58,376 bases of DNA from an uncultured Gemmatimonadales bacterium. Lineage in GTDB: Bacteria > Gemmatimonadota > Gemmatimonadetes > Palauibacterales > Palauibacteraceae. Location: the NCBI GenBank assembly GCA_947259585.1, contig CAMYMV010000006.1:139068-197443 (forward strand), given 5' to 3'. The notes beneath the pieces are model-generated. The model saw only the letters and a list, made by a program, of their open reading frames with translations, was not told where the DNA came from and ran no database searches. Positions 1-7,850 of this stretch are shown piece by piece. The translations under genes were made by a program, and so were the position numbers. The number at the start of each line of letters is the position of its first letter. Positions within the stretch are counted from its first letter, which is position 1.

Positions 1-169
1 AGTCTGCTTGGTACGCTCGGATCGCCACGATCACCATCCCGGCCGAGAGAACGCCCCCCGCCAATGAGCCGACCGATCCGTAATGCCCGGGGTTCGCCAG
101 GAAGACGATGCCAAGCATGAATCCCCCGCCGGCCGCTACCAGCAGGGCGTTACGAGTCCATCGGCTCAT
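1..169 (-). CDS. Small membrane protein, 3' end outside window
   Basis: An open frame starts with ATG at 167-169 and runs off the left edge, giving 56 visible residues. The start overlaps the TGA of the upstream gene in an ATGA junction, so the two are almost certainly translationally coupled. The visible part begins MSRWTRNALLVAAGGG and holds two hydrophobic stretches (about residues 8-25 and 33-50) separated by a short Gly/Asn/Tyr loop, which looks like a two-helix inner-membrane protein. I recognise no family. The companion gene is also a two-helix membrane protein, so they may form a small membrane complex; that is inference only. Confidence 0.55.
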   Translation of the reverse strand, partial: MSRWTRNALLVAAGGGFMLGIVFLANPGHYGSVGSLAGGVLSAGMVIVAIRAYQAD

Positions 170-558
170 TCCGATCCCTCCGCACCCACCGGACCCACCG
201 CTCTCGCCCGACGCCAGCGTCCATACCCCTTCACGACTTCGCGGCCGATCCTGAAGCCCAGATAGTAGGCCGCGGCGAGCGGTATCAGCCAGGCGTAGCG
301 TGGCAGGACGGCAAACTGGCCTCCCAGAACGACCCAGACGGCGAAGGGGATGACGATGCAGGCCGCGATCAGATGTGGGACCCGGCGCGTCTTCCGGTCC
401 AGGTCGGCCGCACAGGAGCGACACCAGCTGGTTTCATCGAGCTCGAGCTCCGGGAAGGCGCGGCCGCACGCCCGGCAACGGGCGAATCCACCGTGGGGTC
501 GGAGCCGCCACACCTCCTGCTGGCCGGCCGTCTCGAGCCGGTCGGATGCCTGCGCCAT
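166..558 (-). CDS. Zinc-ribbon membrane protein, unknown function
   Basis: A 130-residue protein. Residues about 28-50 carry two Cys pairs (CRAC and CRSC) in a zinc-ribbon arrangement. After a basic linker come two hydrophobic segments (about 63-82 and 90-103). The tail is basic, so the N-terminal ribbon probably faces the cytoplasm. It starts 3 bases after the stop of the dehydrogenase gene and overlaps the next gene by ATGA, placing it inside the operon. A short ribbon joined to two helices is common in uncharacterised bacterial proteins; no function can be assigned from sequence alone. Confidence 0.7.
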   Translation of the reverse strand: MAQASDRLETAGQQEVWRLRPHGGFARCRACGRAFPELELDETSWCRSCAADLDRKTRRVPHLIAACIVIPFAVWVVLGGQFAVLPRYAWLIPLAAAYYLGFRIGREVVKGYGRWRRARAVGPVGAEGSE

Positions 559-561
559 CGC

Positions 562-1575
562 TCAGAGACGCTCGATCACGGCGGACGCGAACTCCTCGGT
601 CGACGCGTCGCCTCCGAGGTCGCCCGTGAGCACGGAACCCTCATGAAGCGTCTCCGAGAGAGCGGTTCGGACACGGTCGGCCAGCACGCGCTCGCCCATG
701 TGATCCAGCATGAGGCCCGCGGCGAGCAGGAGCGAAGAGGGGTTGGCGATGCCCAGGCCCGCGATATCCGGGGCCGAGCCGTGCACGGCCTCGAAGATCG
801 CCGCGTCGGTCCCCAGGTTCGCACCGGGAGCGAAGCCGAGCCCACCGATGAGGCCCGCCACCTCATCGGAGAGGATGTCCCCGAACATGTTCTCGGTAAC
901 GATCACATCGAACTGATAGGGATCGAGCACAAGCTGCATCGCCGTAGCATCGACGATCCTTTCATCATAATCGATACGGTCCGCGTACTCCTCGGCCACG
1001 TGGCGACCGACCTCGAGGAAGAGTCCCTGCGTGCACTTCAGGATGTTCGCCTTGTGGACGAGCGTCACGCGCTCGCGGCCGTGCTGGAGGGCGTACTCGA
1101 AGGCGAATCGGACGATCCGGTCGGAGCCGTAGCGCGTGATGAGCATCACCGACTCGGCGACGGCCTTCGGATCCTTGTCCATGCCGATGAAGTGCTCGAT
1201 CCCGGCGTAGAGGCCCTCGGTGTTCTCACGAACGATCACCAGATCCAGGCCCGGATAGCGCGCGTCGGGAAGGATCGTCTTCGCGGGCCGCACGTTGGCA
1301 TAGAGATCGAAGTGCTTTCGGAGCGCGACGTTGATCGAGCGAAAACCGGAGCCGATGGGCGTCGTGAGAGGACCTTTGAGGGCGATCCGGCGGGACTCGA
1401 TCGACTCGAGGGTCGCCGCGGGCAGCGGGTCGAGCCCGTGCTCAGTAGCGCTTACCCCGGCCAGCTGCTGGTCCCACTCGAAGGGTGCTCCGGCGGCCTC
1501 CAGGATTCGAATCGTCGCCGCGGTAATGCCCGGCCCGATGCCGTCTCCTGGTATCAGGGTCGCGGTGAGCGCCAT
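562..1575 (-). CDS. Isocitrate/isopropylmalate-type NAD(P) dehydrogenase
   Basis: This 337-residue beta-decarboxylating dehydrogenase begins MALTATLIPGDGIGPGI, the canonical nucleotide-binding start. It carries KGPLTTPIGSGFRSINVALR followed by DLYANVRPAKT, and VIVRENTEGLYAG, all typical of the NAD-isocitrate dehydrogenase branch; isopropylmalate and homoisocitrate dehydrogenases are close relatives. The distal metal-binding and cofactor region (VTENMFGDILSDE; EAVHGSAPDIAG) is intact. The start at 1575 was chosen because AGAGAGGA lies just upstream; the longer open frame overlaps the previous gene. The expected reaction is oxidative decarboxylation of isocitrate to 2-oxoglutarate. A LeuA/homocitrate-synthase-like gene lies about 2 kb upstream in the same orientation, so a role in 2-oxoacid chain extension cannot be excluded. 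Confidence 0.88.
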   Translation of the reverse strand: MALTATLIPGDGIGPGITAATIRILEAAGAPFEWDQQLAGVSATEHGLDPLPAATLESIESRRIALKGPLTTPIGSGFRSINVALRKHFDLYANVRPAKTILPDARYPGLDLVIVRENTEGLYAGIEHFIGMDKDPKAVAESVMLITRYGSDRIVRFAFEYALQHGRERVTLVHKANILKCTQGLFLEVGRHVAEEYADRIDYDERIVDATAMQLVLDPYQFDVIVTENMFGDILSDEVAGLIGGLGFAPGANLGTDAAIFEAVHGSAPDIAGLGIANPSSLLLAAGLMLDHMGERVLADRVRTALSETLHEGSVLTGDLGGDASTEEFASAVIERL

Positions 1576-1577
1576 CC

Positions 1578-2075
1578 TCAGTCCTCTCTGAACCGTGGCG
1601 CGTACTCGAACTCCGTATGATCCTCCCCGTACCGGACGAGCGCCTCCAGATGACCCGGACTCCGGGTCCCTTCGAGCCGCGCCTTCGCGACCCTCTGGTT
1701 CGCCTCCCGCCACGTCACCGAGTTCAGCTCATCCCGTCTCAGCATCGCCTCCGCGAGCTGAGCCTGGTTCGAGAAGGTCCTGACACGCACGGCGGCCACG
1801 GCCGGGAAGCGCTCGAAGACCTCCTGCGTCTGGGGAGAGAAGAGGAAGACGTACGGGCCGACCTTCGCCCACAGAGTGCCTCCGTGTCGGATTTGCGCGG
1901 GATCCTGCGAGACCTGCACATCCACGACGTTGCCGTTCATCTGCAACTCGGCATCCCCGCCGTAGAGTCCGGAGAGCTCCTCCGCCGTGGGCAGCCGGCC
2001 CTCCTCTACGGTGCAGCCGGGCGTGCAGATGGCCGCTGCGAGGATAACCGCCAGACGACGCGCACGACCCTTCAC
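1578..2075 (-). CDS. Hypothetical lipoprotein
   Basis: A 165-residue protein with a GTG start. The N-terminus has a basic region (MKGRARR), a hydrophobic core and a lipobox-like TPGC with Cys at residue 21, so it is probably lipid-anchored in the periplasm. The mature part contains a repeated Val/Gln-rich beta pattern and many charged residues, with no motif I recognise. It ends 2 bases before the dehydrogenase start and begins 11 bases after the preceding exported-protein gene, so it is probably co-transcribed with both. Confidence 0.65.
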   Translation of the reverse strand: MKGRARRLAVILAAAICTPGCTVEEGRLPTAEELSGLYGGDAELQMNGNVVDVQVSQDPAQIRHGGTLWAKVGPYVFLFSPQTQEVFERFPAVAAVRVRTFSNQAQLAEAMLRRDELNSVTWREANQRVAKARLEGTRSPGHLEALVRYGEDHTEFEYAPRFRED

Positions 2076-2086
2076 GTATCAACCGC

Positions 2087-2809
2087 TCAGAAGAGAACGA
2101 GCCAATCCGCCAATCTCGCGGCCAGCGTGGCGAACAGCGCAGAGGAGTCGATCGGAGCGGGATCGCCGCGCACCTCTCCGTGCCAGAGCACCTGGCTCCG
2201 GCGAATATCGATGAGGGCGAGAACGAGGACGGCTCGTCCGATCGGTTCTCCGGGATCGGCGGTCTCGACGCTCACGGGCTTCGGTGGGGGCGGTGCGTCC
2301 TCATCACCGTCTCGTAACGCCTCTGGATCGTACGGCTCGTAGGCCACCTGGAGCGGAAGAACCATGTGTCGGGTGTCGAACATGGCACTGATCGCCCGCA
2401 GCTGGCCGTGAAGCGGCTCGTACACCTGGTATCGCTTCAGATCCTTCGGCTTGGAGACCAGGCCCTGGTAGGCGAGGTGCAGCGGATCCACGTGGAGCGT
2501 CGGATTCCGACCCATCACCCGAATCACGTCGGCGGGAAGCTTCCAGGTGCCCGCGCCTTCCTCCGCCTCCTCGAAGGCGAAGCTGAACTCCGCCGTCAGC
2601 GCTTCGCGGGCCTCGCGTTGAGAGCGCACACCCGCGGGATACGCCCCCGAGGGCAGAGGCCGCACCGACTGGACGGGTAGCAGTACCGCGTTGCCCCCGG
2701 GCGCGAACGTGGGGACGGGCTCCAGATCCTGGCCGACCAGGGATCCACCCGAGAACAGCACGGCCGCCAGAGCGATCGCGCAGCACCGCAGATCGTCAAC
2801 TCGCTTCAT
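2087..2809 (-). CDS. Exported protein of unknown function
   Basis: A 240-residue protein with a signal peptide ending near SLVGQD and a single mature domain. The C-terminal half has alternating beta strands such as RAVLVLALIDIRRSQVLWHG followed by an amphipathic helix, reminiscent of periplasmic accessory lipoproteins that adopt a TolB-N or GNA1162-like fold; that is only a resemblance. Two adjacent ATG codons occur (2812 and 2809); the second is better spaced from GAAGGAGG. Its start overlaps the end of the phosphodiesterase gene by 14 bases, so it is coupled to it. It is probably periplasmic. Confidence 0.6.
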   Translation of the reverse strand: MKRVDDLRCCAIALAAVLFSGGSLVGQDLEPVPTFAPGGNAVLLPVQSVRPLPSGAYPAGVRSQREAREALTAEFSFAFEEAEEGAGTWKLPADVIRVMGRNPTLHVDPLHLAYQGLVSKPKDLKRYQVYEPLHGQLRAISAMFDTRHMVLPLQVAYEPYDPEALRDGDEDAPPPPKPVSVETADPGEPIGRAVLVLALIDIRRSQVLWHGEVRGDPAPIDSSALFATLAARLADWLVLF

Positions 2810-3539
2810 CATCCTCCTTCAGCAGTTCGACCGCCCGACGCACGTCGTTCGTTATGATCCCGTCTACACCCCAGTGGCACAGCTGGCGCATTCGGCCCAG
2901 GTCGTCGATCGTCCACACCTGGACCGTGCGATTGACGCGTTGGGCCGCGGCGACGAGCTCGGCCGTCACGATCGGCCCATCGGGTCCATCCAGCGGAGCG
3001 TGGATGACCTCCGGAAAGCCCTCCGGCAGCTCGGCAGCAGCGTCACCCGCGAGCTCCGCTGCCAACCACGCGGCCTGGCGGCTGGACGTCGCCCTTCGCC
3101 CGCCATACGACGCGAAGGCGCCGAGGCTCGTGCCCTCCTCCACGTAGAGGATGGTGCGAGGTGTGCGCTCCAGCCGCTCGATGAGCGCCACGACCTCGGC
3201 CGTCGCGGAGGACGCCTTCACATCCACCGTGATCTCGAGCCCGGCGTACCGCTGCAGTACTTCCTCGAGAGCAGGCACGCCGAGCCGCTCGAGCTCCGCT
3301 CTGCTGAAGCCGGCCACCGGGCCGTCCGCCTCCGTCGTGCGGTCCACGGTGGAGTCGTGGATCACGACCAGCGTGCCGTCCCCGGCCTGCTGGACATCCA
3401 GCTCCAGCGCGTCCGCACCCAGGAGCACCGAGAGATCGAACGCCTCGATCGTATTCTCCGGGGCTTCGGCCGCCGCGCCCCGGTGCGCGATCACCAGCGG
3501 AGCCCCGCGCCGTGAGCATGCGGTGCCGCCCCCGCCCAT
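2796..3539 (-). CDS. Glycerophosphodiester phosphodiesterase
   Basis: A 247-residue GDPD-family TIM barrel. The diagnostic N-terminal motif IAHRGAAAEAPENTIEAF supplies the His-Arg pair and the Glu of the active site, followed by ELDVQQAGDGTLVVIHD, which supplies the metal-binding Glu/Asp and the second catalytic His. The C-terminal VQVWTIDD and GVDGIITND strands complete the barrel. It should hydrolyse glycerophosphodiesters to an alcohol and glycerol 3-phosphate. There is no signal peptide, so it is predicted to be cytoplasmic. ATG 3539 is preceded by GGAG at 8 bases and lies shortly after the stop of the upstream synthase gene. Confidence 0.9.
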   Translation of the reverse strand: MGGGGTACSRRGAPLVIAHRGAAAEAPENTIEAFDLSVLLGADALELDVQQAGDGTLVVIHDSTVDRTTEADGPVAGFSRAELERLGVPALEEVLQRYAGLEITVDVKASSATAEVVALIERLERTPRTILYVEEGTSLGAFASYGGRRATSSRQAAWLAAELAGDAAAELPEGFPEVIHAPLDGPDGPIVTAELVAAAQRVNRTVQVWTIDDLGRMRQLCHWGVDGIITNDVRRAVELLKEDDEAS

Positions 3540-3559
3540 GCCAATGGCTCCGTGCGCGG

Positions 3560-4813
3560 TCAGGCCGTCGTCGCCTCGGCGAGCGCCCGCTCGATCTCCT
3601 CCTTGATCTCCGCCTCCGTCAACGTATGATCGCTTCTCTTGGCGAGATCGAACACGGCGGCGCACAGGCGCTCGTCCTCCGGATCGTAGCCGTGCTCCTC
3701 GAGCCAGTAGCGGACGTTGCTGAGGCCGGAAACGGGGGAGACCTCGATCTTCTGTTTGAGCCCGACCTCGGAGGCCGGGACACCGCTGTACACCCGGTCC
3801 TCGAGCCAGGGATCTCCCATGCGGATCGCCTTGATGATCGCCGCGGCGTGAACGCCCGTCCCCGTCCTGAAGGCGTCGTCACCGACCACCGGGTAGGCGT
3901 GACCGATCGACACGCCGCACATCTTGGCAGCCAGGCCGCAGTACTCGGGCAGACGGGTGAGGTCGCCGTCGTGCATCCCGAGTAGCTTCATATTGACCAG
4001 AAGCAGGTCCATCTCGGCATTGCCGCATCTCTCGCCGATGCCGAGCGCCGTCGCGTGCACGCGGTCCACCCCCTCCTCGATCGCCGCGAGGCAGTTCGCC
4101 AAGCCGAGTCCTCGGTCGCGGTGCCCGTGCCAATCGACCTTCACGTCTTCTCCGCTGTCCTTCACCAACTCCTTGGCGAAGCGCACGAGCTGGCGGACGC
4201 CGTGCGGCGTGGCGTGGCCCACCGTGTCGGCGAGACAGATGCGCCCGGCTCCGCATTCGATCGCGGTGGTGTACAGCTCGCGAAGGGTCTCGGGCTGGGA
4301 CCGTGTCGTGTCCTCCGTGACGTACATGACATCGAGGCCCTCGGAGACCGCGAAGGTCACGGCCTCCTCCGTGGCGCGCCGAAGCATGCTCGACTGCCAA
4401 CCTTCCGCGTACTTCCGAATCGGCGAGCTGCCGAGGAACGCGCCCACTTCGAACCGCAGCCCCGTGGCCTGTGAGACTTCGACGATCGGCTCGATGTCCG
4501 CCTTGACCGTACGCGCGGCGCAGTTGGCGGAGATCGGCAGATCGTTGTCGACGATCTCCTTGGCGAGACCGAGCACGGCTTCGCGCGCTCGCGGCCCCGC
4601 GCCCGGGAGGCCGATGTCCGCGGCCTGGATCCCGAGCTCCACCATCAGGTGGAGGAGCTTTCGCTTCTGAGCCAGCGGGGGGTCCTTTACCGTCGGGTTC
4701 TGGAGCCCATCGCGCAGCGTCTCGTCATCGAGCTCGACCCGCACCTCCGAGTAGTCGAAGCTCCCGGGTAGCTCGTTCCAGTCGTATATGAGCTCCTGCG
4801 ACTCCATGTTCAT
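3560..4813 (-). CDS. 2-isopropylmalate/homocitrate synthase-like enzyme
   Basis: A 417-residue HMGL-like (DRE-TIM) enzyme. The N-terminal DETLRDGLQNP gives the catalytic Arg-Asp and metal-binding Asp. HGHRDRGLGLANCLA supplies the HxH metal ligands, and LGIGERCGNAEMDLLL is the family G-x-G-E-R-x-G-N block. This should condense an acyl-CoA with a 2-oxoacid. It is about 100 residues shorter than LeuA enzymes with the leucine-binding regulatory domain and ends in a short helical tail, more like homocitrate or Re-citrate synthases, so the substrate is open. ATG 4813 overlaps the upstream stop (ATGA); ATG 4807 is equally plausible because AGGA is well spaced from it. Confidence 0.82.
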   Translation of the reverse strand: MNMESQELIYDWNELPGSFDYSEVRVELDDETLRDGLQNPTVKDPPLAQKRKLLHLMVELGIQAADIGLPGAGPRAREAVLGLAKEIVDNDLPISANCAARTVKADIEPIVEVSQATGLRFEVGAFLGSSPIRKYAEGWQSSMLRRATEEAVTFAVSEGLDVMYVTEDTTRSQPETLRELYTTAIECGAGRICLADTVGHATPHGVRQLVRFAKELVKDSGEDVKVDWHGHRDRGLGLANCLAAIEEGVDRVHATALGIGERCGNAEMDLLLVNMKLLGMHDGDLTRLPEYCGLAAKMCGVSIGHAYPVVGDDAFRTGTGVHAAAIIKAIRMGDPWLEDRVYSGVPASEVGLKQKIEVSPVSGLSNVRYWLEEHGYDPEDERLCAAVFDLAKRSDHTLTEAEIKEEIERALAEATTA

Positions 4814-5811
4814 TCCTGCCCTTCGCCTGCTTTCGCGTTCGCTTCGACGTTCGGTCCGACAGTGACTTCCGAGTGGTCTCCCAGGTTGACCGTGCCCGTG
4901 ATCCCGACGACGGTCGCGTGGTCGCCGATGACCGAGTCCCTCAGATCGCACTCCTCGATCGTGCTGTCGGCCCCCACGATGCAGTCCCGCAGGCGGCTTC
5001 GCCGCACCACGCTACCCCGGGCGATGCTCACGTTGGGGCCCAGCTCGGCCCCGTCCAGGGTCACGTCCTCGCCGATCCCGACGAGCTCGCCGCCGGCACC
5101 CACCGAGCGCGCCAGCATCTCCCGGTTCGTGGAGAGAAGCGCCTCGATCTTGCCGCAATCGTACCATCCTCCAACCTCGGCGGTGTAGATCCTGGCGCCA
5201 CGGTCGATCATGTACTGGAAGGCGTCGGTGAGGAAGTACTCCCCCAGCGGAGTCTCCGCGGCCATCACGTGCGAGATGCCCTCGAACATCAGCTCGTGAT
5301 CGCGAATGAAGTAGACACCGATGTTCGCCAGGCGGGATATCGGCTCCGACGGCTTCTCCACGATCCGCTCCATGTACCCTTCGGAGTCGGTGACGATCAC
5401 GCCGAAGCGCTGGTAGTCCTCGACCTCCTTCGCCCAGATGATCCCGGCATCCGGAGACCGCGACTCGATGACGGAGAGGTCGGCGTCGAAGATCGTGTCG
5501 ACGAAGACGATGAGAACGGGACCCGACACGAAGGGCTCGGCGAGGCGGATCGCGTCCGCGGTCCCGCGCTGCTCGACCTGCTCCACGTATCGCTTCTGGA
5601 GATCCGGATACTCACGATCAAGGTACTCCTCGATCTGACCCGACAGGTGGCCGGTGATGCAGATAAGCTCCGTTACACCTGCGTCGACGAGCTGATCGAC
5701 CACGTACTGGAGCACCGGTCTGTTGGCCACCCGCAGGAGCGGCTTGGGCGTCGAGTGAGTGTGGGGCCTTACTCGCGTCCCCTTTCCTGCCAGTGGTATA
5801 ATGGCTTGCAT
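4810..5811 (-). CDS. Sugar-1-phosphate nucleotidyltransferase
   Basis: A 333-residue protein. The N-terminus (MQAIIPLAGKGTRVRPHTHS followed by TPKPLLRVANRP) is the nucleotide-binding signature of the glucose-1-phosphate thymidylyl/uridylyltransferase superfamily, and VFVDTIFD is the metal-binding Asp region. From about residue 235 onward hexapeptide-like repeats (LGPNVSIARGSVVR, IGDHATVVG) indicate a left-handed beta-helix, as in archaeal-type bifunctional or long RmlA-like enzymes. It should make an NDP-sugar for cell-envelope polysaccharide. ATG 5811 was chosen because everything upstream is outside the domain. It is the first gene of the minus-strand run, divergent from the DUF1499 gene across about 200 bases. 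Confidence 0.85.
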   Translation of the reverse strand: MQAIIPLAGKGTRVRPHTHSTPKPLLRVANRPVLQYVVDQLVDAGVTELICITGHLSGQIEEYLDREYPDLQKRYVEQVEQRGTADAIRLAEPFVSGPVLIVFVDTIFDADLSVIESRSPDAGIIWAKEVEDYQRFGVIVTDSEGYMERIVEKPSEPISRLANIGVYFIRDHELMFEGISHVMAAETPLGEYFLTDAFQYMIDRGARIYTAEVGGWYDCGKIEALLSTNREMLARSVGAGGELVGIGEDVTLDGAELGPNVSIARGSVVRRSRLRDCIVGADSTIEECDLRDSVIGDHATVVGITGTVNLGDHSEVTVGPNVEANAKAGEGQE

Positions 5812-6011
5812 GCGGTTCTCGTTGTTTTTTTCTCGGGGCCTGTAGCTTCCATCGCGTCGCGGACCGACGCGCACGCGGATGTCGGAGGGACCCGTCGCGC
5901 GGAGCTTCCGGTCGACCGGTACGTCCTGAGCGACCGACGATTCGGCAACGTACCCGAGGCCAAGTTCGCCAGCAACCGAATCCGGGGACGCAGGCGGCTC
6001 ACACAGACGAC

Positions 6012-6401
6012 ATGACCAAGCCCACTCTTTCGCGCTGGTTAACCGAGAACGTGGCGGACACGAGGTCCCCTGACGGGCCCGACTTCCGGCTCTACGCCGC
6101 CCCGTTCGCCGACGTCTGGGATTCGCTTCTCGACCTGGTCCATCAGCGGCGCGGCTGGAAGCTCGTTCACGCGGACGAGGAGCTCGGGCTGATGACCGTG
6201 ATGTGCGCGGCGCCCGTGTTACGGTTTCGAGACGACCTAACGATTTGGGTATCCCTGGACGAGAACGGGTTGACCCGAGTGGAGGCCCGCTCCGAGTCGC
6301 GAATAGGAAAAGGGGACCTGGGCGTGAACCGGAGGCGGATCGAGCGGCTGCTTCAGCGTCTCGACGGTACCGTCGGCCCCGCGGTTCGCTCCGGCGCCTG
6401 A
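6012..6401 (+). CDS. DUF1499 family protein
   Basis: A 129-residue protein. The core pattern (DFRLYAAPFADVWDSLLDLV, GWKLVHADEELGLM, FRDDLTIWVSL and the closing SESRIGKGDLGVNRRRIERLL) is characteristic of DUF1499, a widespread family without an assigned biochemical role. There is no signal peptide, so it is probably cytoplasmic. It stands alone on the plus strand between two minus-strand genes and ends 9 bases before the symporter stop, so the two genes converge. Confidence 0.82.
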   Translation: MTKPTLSRWLTENVADTRSPDGPDFRLYAAPFADVWDSLLDLVHQRRGWKLVHADEELGLMTVMCAAPVLRFRDDLTIWVSLDENGLTRVEARSESRIGKGDLGVNRRRIERLLQRLDGTVGPAVRSGA

Positions 6402-6409
6402 GGCTCCGG

Positions 6410-7699
6410 TCAGGCGGCTACGACCTCATCGGACGACGCGAGCAGCACTCCCCCTTCGGAGCGGGAGATCACCGTCGCGGCCGTCAGGTCTCCGGTCACG
6501 TTCACGGCGGTCCGGCACATGTCCAGAACCCGGTCCACGCCGAGGATGAGCGCGATGCCGACCGCCGGGTCCACGCCCGGCGGCAGGGCCTGCTGTAGCA
6601 CGACGATCAGGATGATGATGCCCGCCGAAGGCACGCCGGCCGCGCCGATCGAGGCCAGCGTCGCCGTGAGGACGATGCCCAGCTGCGCGACCACGGAGAT
6701 GTCCCCGACCAGGACCTGGGCGATGAACATGGTGGCCACGGCCTGATAGAGCGCCGTGCCGTCCATGTTGATCGTCGCACCGAGCGGTAACACGAAGCTC
6801 GAGACCTCCTTGCTCACACCCAGCTTCTCTTCGGCCACTTCCATCGTCACCGGCAACGTCGCGTTGGAGCTGGAGGTCGAGAACGCGATCAGCGGCACCT
6901 CGCGGATGCGCCGGAAGAAGGCCGGCGGCTTCACGCGAGCCAGGAAGCGTAACGCGGTCGTATAGGTGAGCGTCACGTGCAGCGCCAGCCCTCCGAGCAC
7001 GGTGAGCATGTAGACGAGGAGGCTCCCCAACACATCCGCTCCGAACCGGGCGATCACCGCGCCGATCAGAGCGAAGACGGCGTAGGGCGCGAGCTTCATG
7101 ATCCAGTGGATCATGACCATCGCCGCGTCGTTCACTCCCTCGAAGACGCCGAGTAGCGGGGCTTTTCGCCTCTCCGGGAGAACCGACATGGCCGCCCCGA
7201 AGAAGATCGCGAAGAAGATGATCGGCAGCATGTCCCCGGAAGCCATCGCCTGGACCGGGTTTCGAGGAATCATCTCCAGCAGGACCTCGACGAGGCCGGG
7301 AGCCTGCTGGGCGATCTCGACGCGGCTCGCCCCCTCGGTGAGGTAGGTGGACCGGAGGCTCTCCAGGGCGGCCGGATCCATGTGGGAGCCTGGCGAGACC
7401 AGGTTGCTGATCAGCAGGCCGATCGTGACGGCGATCGCTGTCGTGGAGAGGTAGAAGGCTATCGTCTTCCCGCCGATCCGGCCGAGCTTGGTGATGTCTC
7501 CGAGCGTCGCGGTGCCGACGACGAGGCTGGCCACGACCAGGGGTATGACCACCATGGTGATGAGGCGAATCCAGGCGGTGCCGGCCGGCTCGATGGCCGT
7601 GAGAGCGGTGACGAGCCACTCCACGTCGAAGATGTTCGCCACCGACCCGGCGAGAGCGCCGAGAATCAGGGCGATGGCGATCTTCGTATAGAGTTGCAT
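6410..7699 (-). CDS. Sodium:dicarboxylate/glutamate symporter
   Basis: A 429-residue polytopic membrane protein of the DAACS family (GltP/DctA type). The serine-rich re-entrant loop FSTSSSNATLPVTMEVAEEK and the substrate/Na+ site LPLGATINMDGTALYQ are both present, as are the C-terminal gate GAAGVPSAGIIIL and a helix containing DRVLDMCRTAVNVTGD. About eight hydrophobic segments and two hairpins fit the family length of roughly 420-440. It imports acidic amino acids or C4-dicarboxylates with Na+ or H+. It is divergent from the following lipoprotein gene. A very long open frame in another register covers it but has random composition. Confidence 0.93.
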   Translation of the reverse strand: MQLYTKIAIALILGALAGSVANIFDVEWLVTALTAIEPAGTAWIRLITMVVIPLVVASLVVGTATLGDITKLGRIGGKTIAFYLSTTAIAVTIGLLISNLVSPGSHMDPAALESLRSTYLTEGASRVEIAQQAPGLVEVLLEMIPRNPVQAMASGDMLPIIFFAIFFGAAMSVLPERRKAPLLGVFEGVNDAAMVMIHWIMKLAPYAVFALIGAVIARFGADVLGSLLVYMLTVLGGLALHVTLTYTTALRFLARVKPPAFFRRIREVPLIAFSTSSSNATLPVTMEVAEEKLGVSKEVSSFVLPLGATINMDGTALYQAVATMFIAQVLVGDISVVAQLGIVLTATLASIGAAGVPSAGIIILIVVLQQALPPGVDPAVGIALILGVDRVLDMCRTAVNVTGDLTAATVISRSEGGVLLASSDEVVAA

Positions 7700-7850
7700 G
7701 CTCCGACTTCGCCGATGGGTTTACGAAGCTGGTCTGCGGTGGCCGCCAAGATAGGCGTGCCCCGTGCGAGGCGGTAGGCCGCGAACGTATGTTGCGGTCC
7801 GCACTTCGACGCTTGCCGCCGGCCGCATTCGGCGCGAACCCGAGGCTCTG

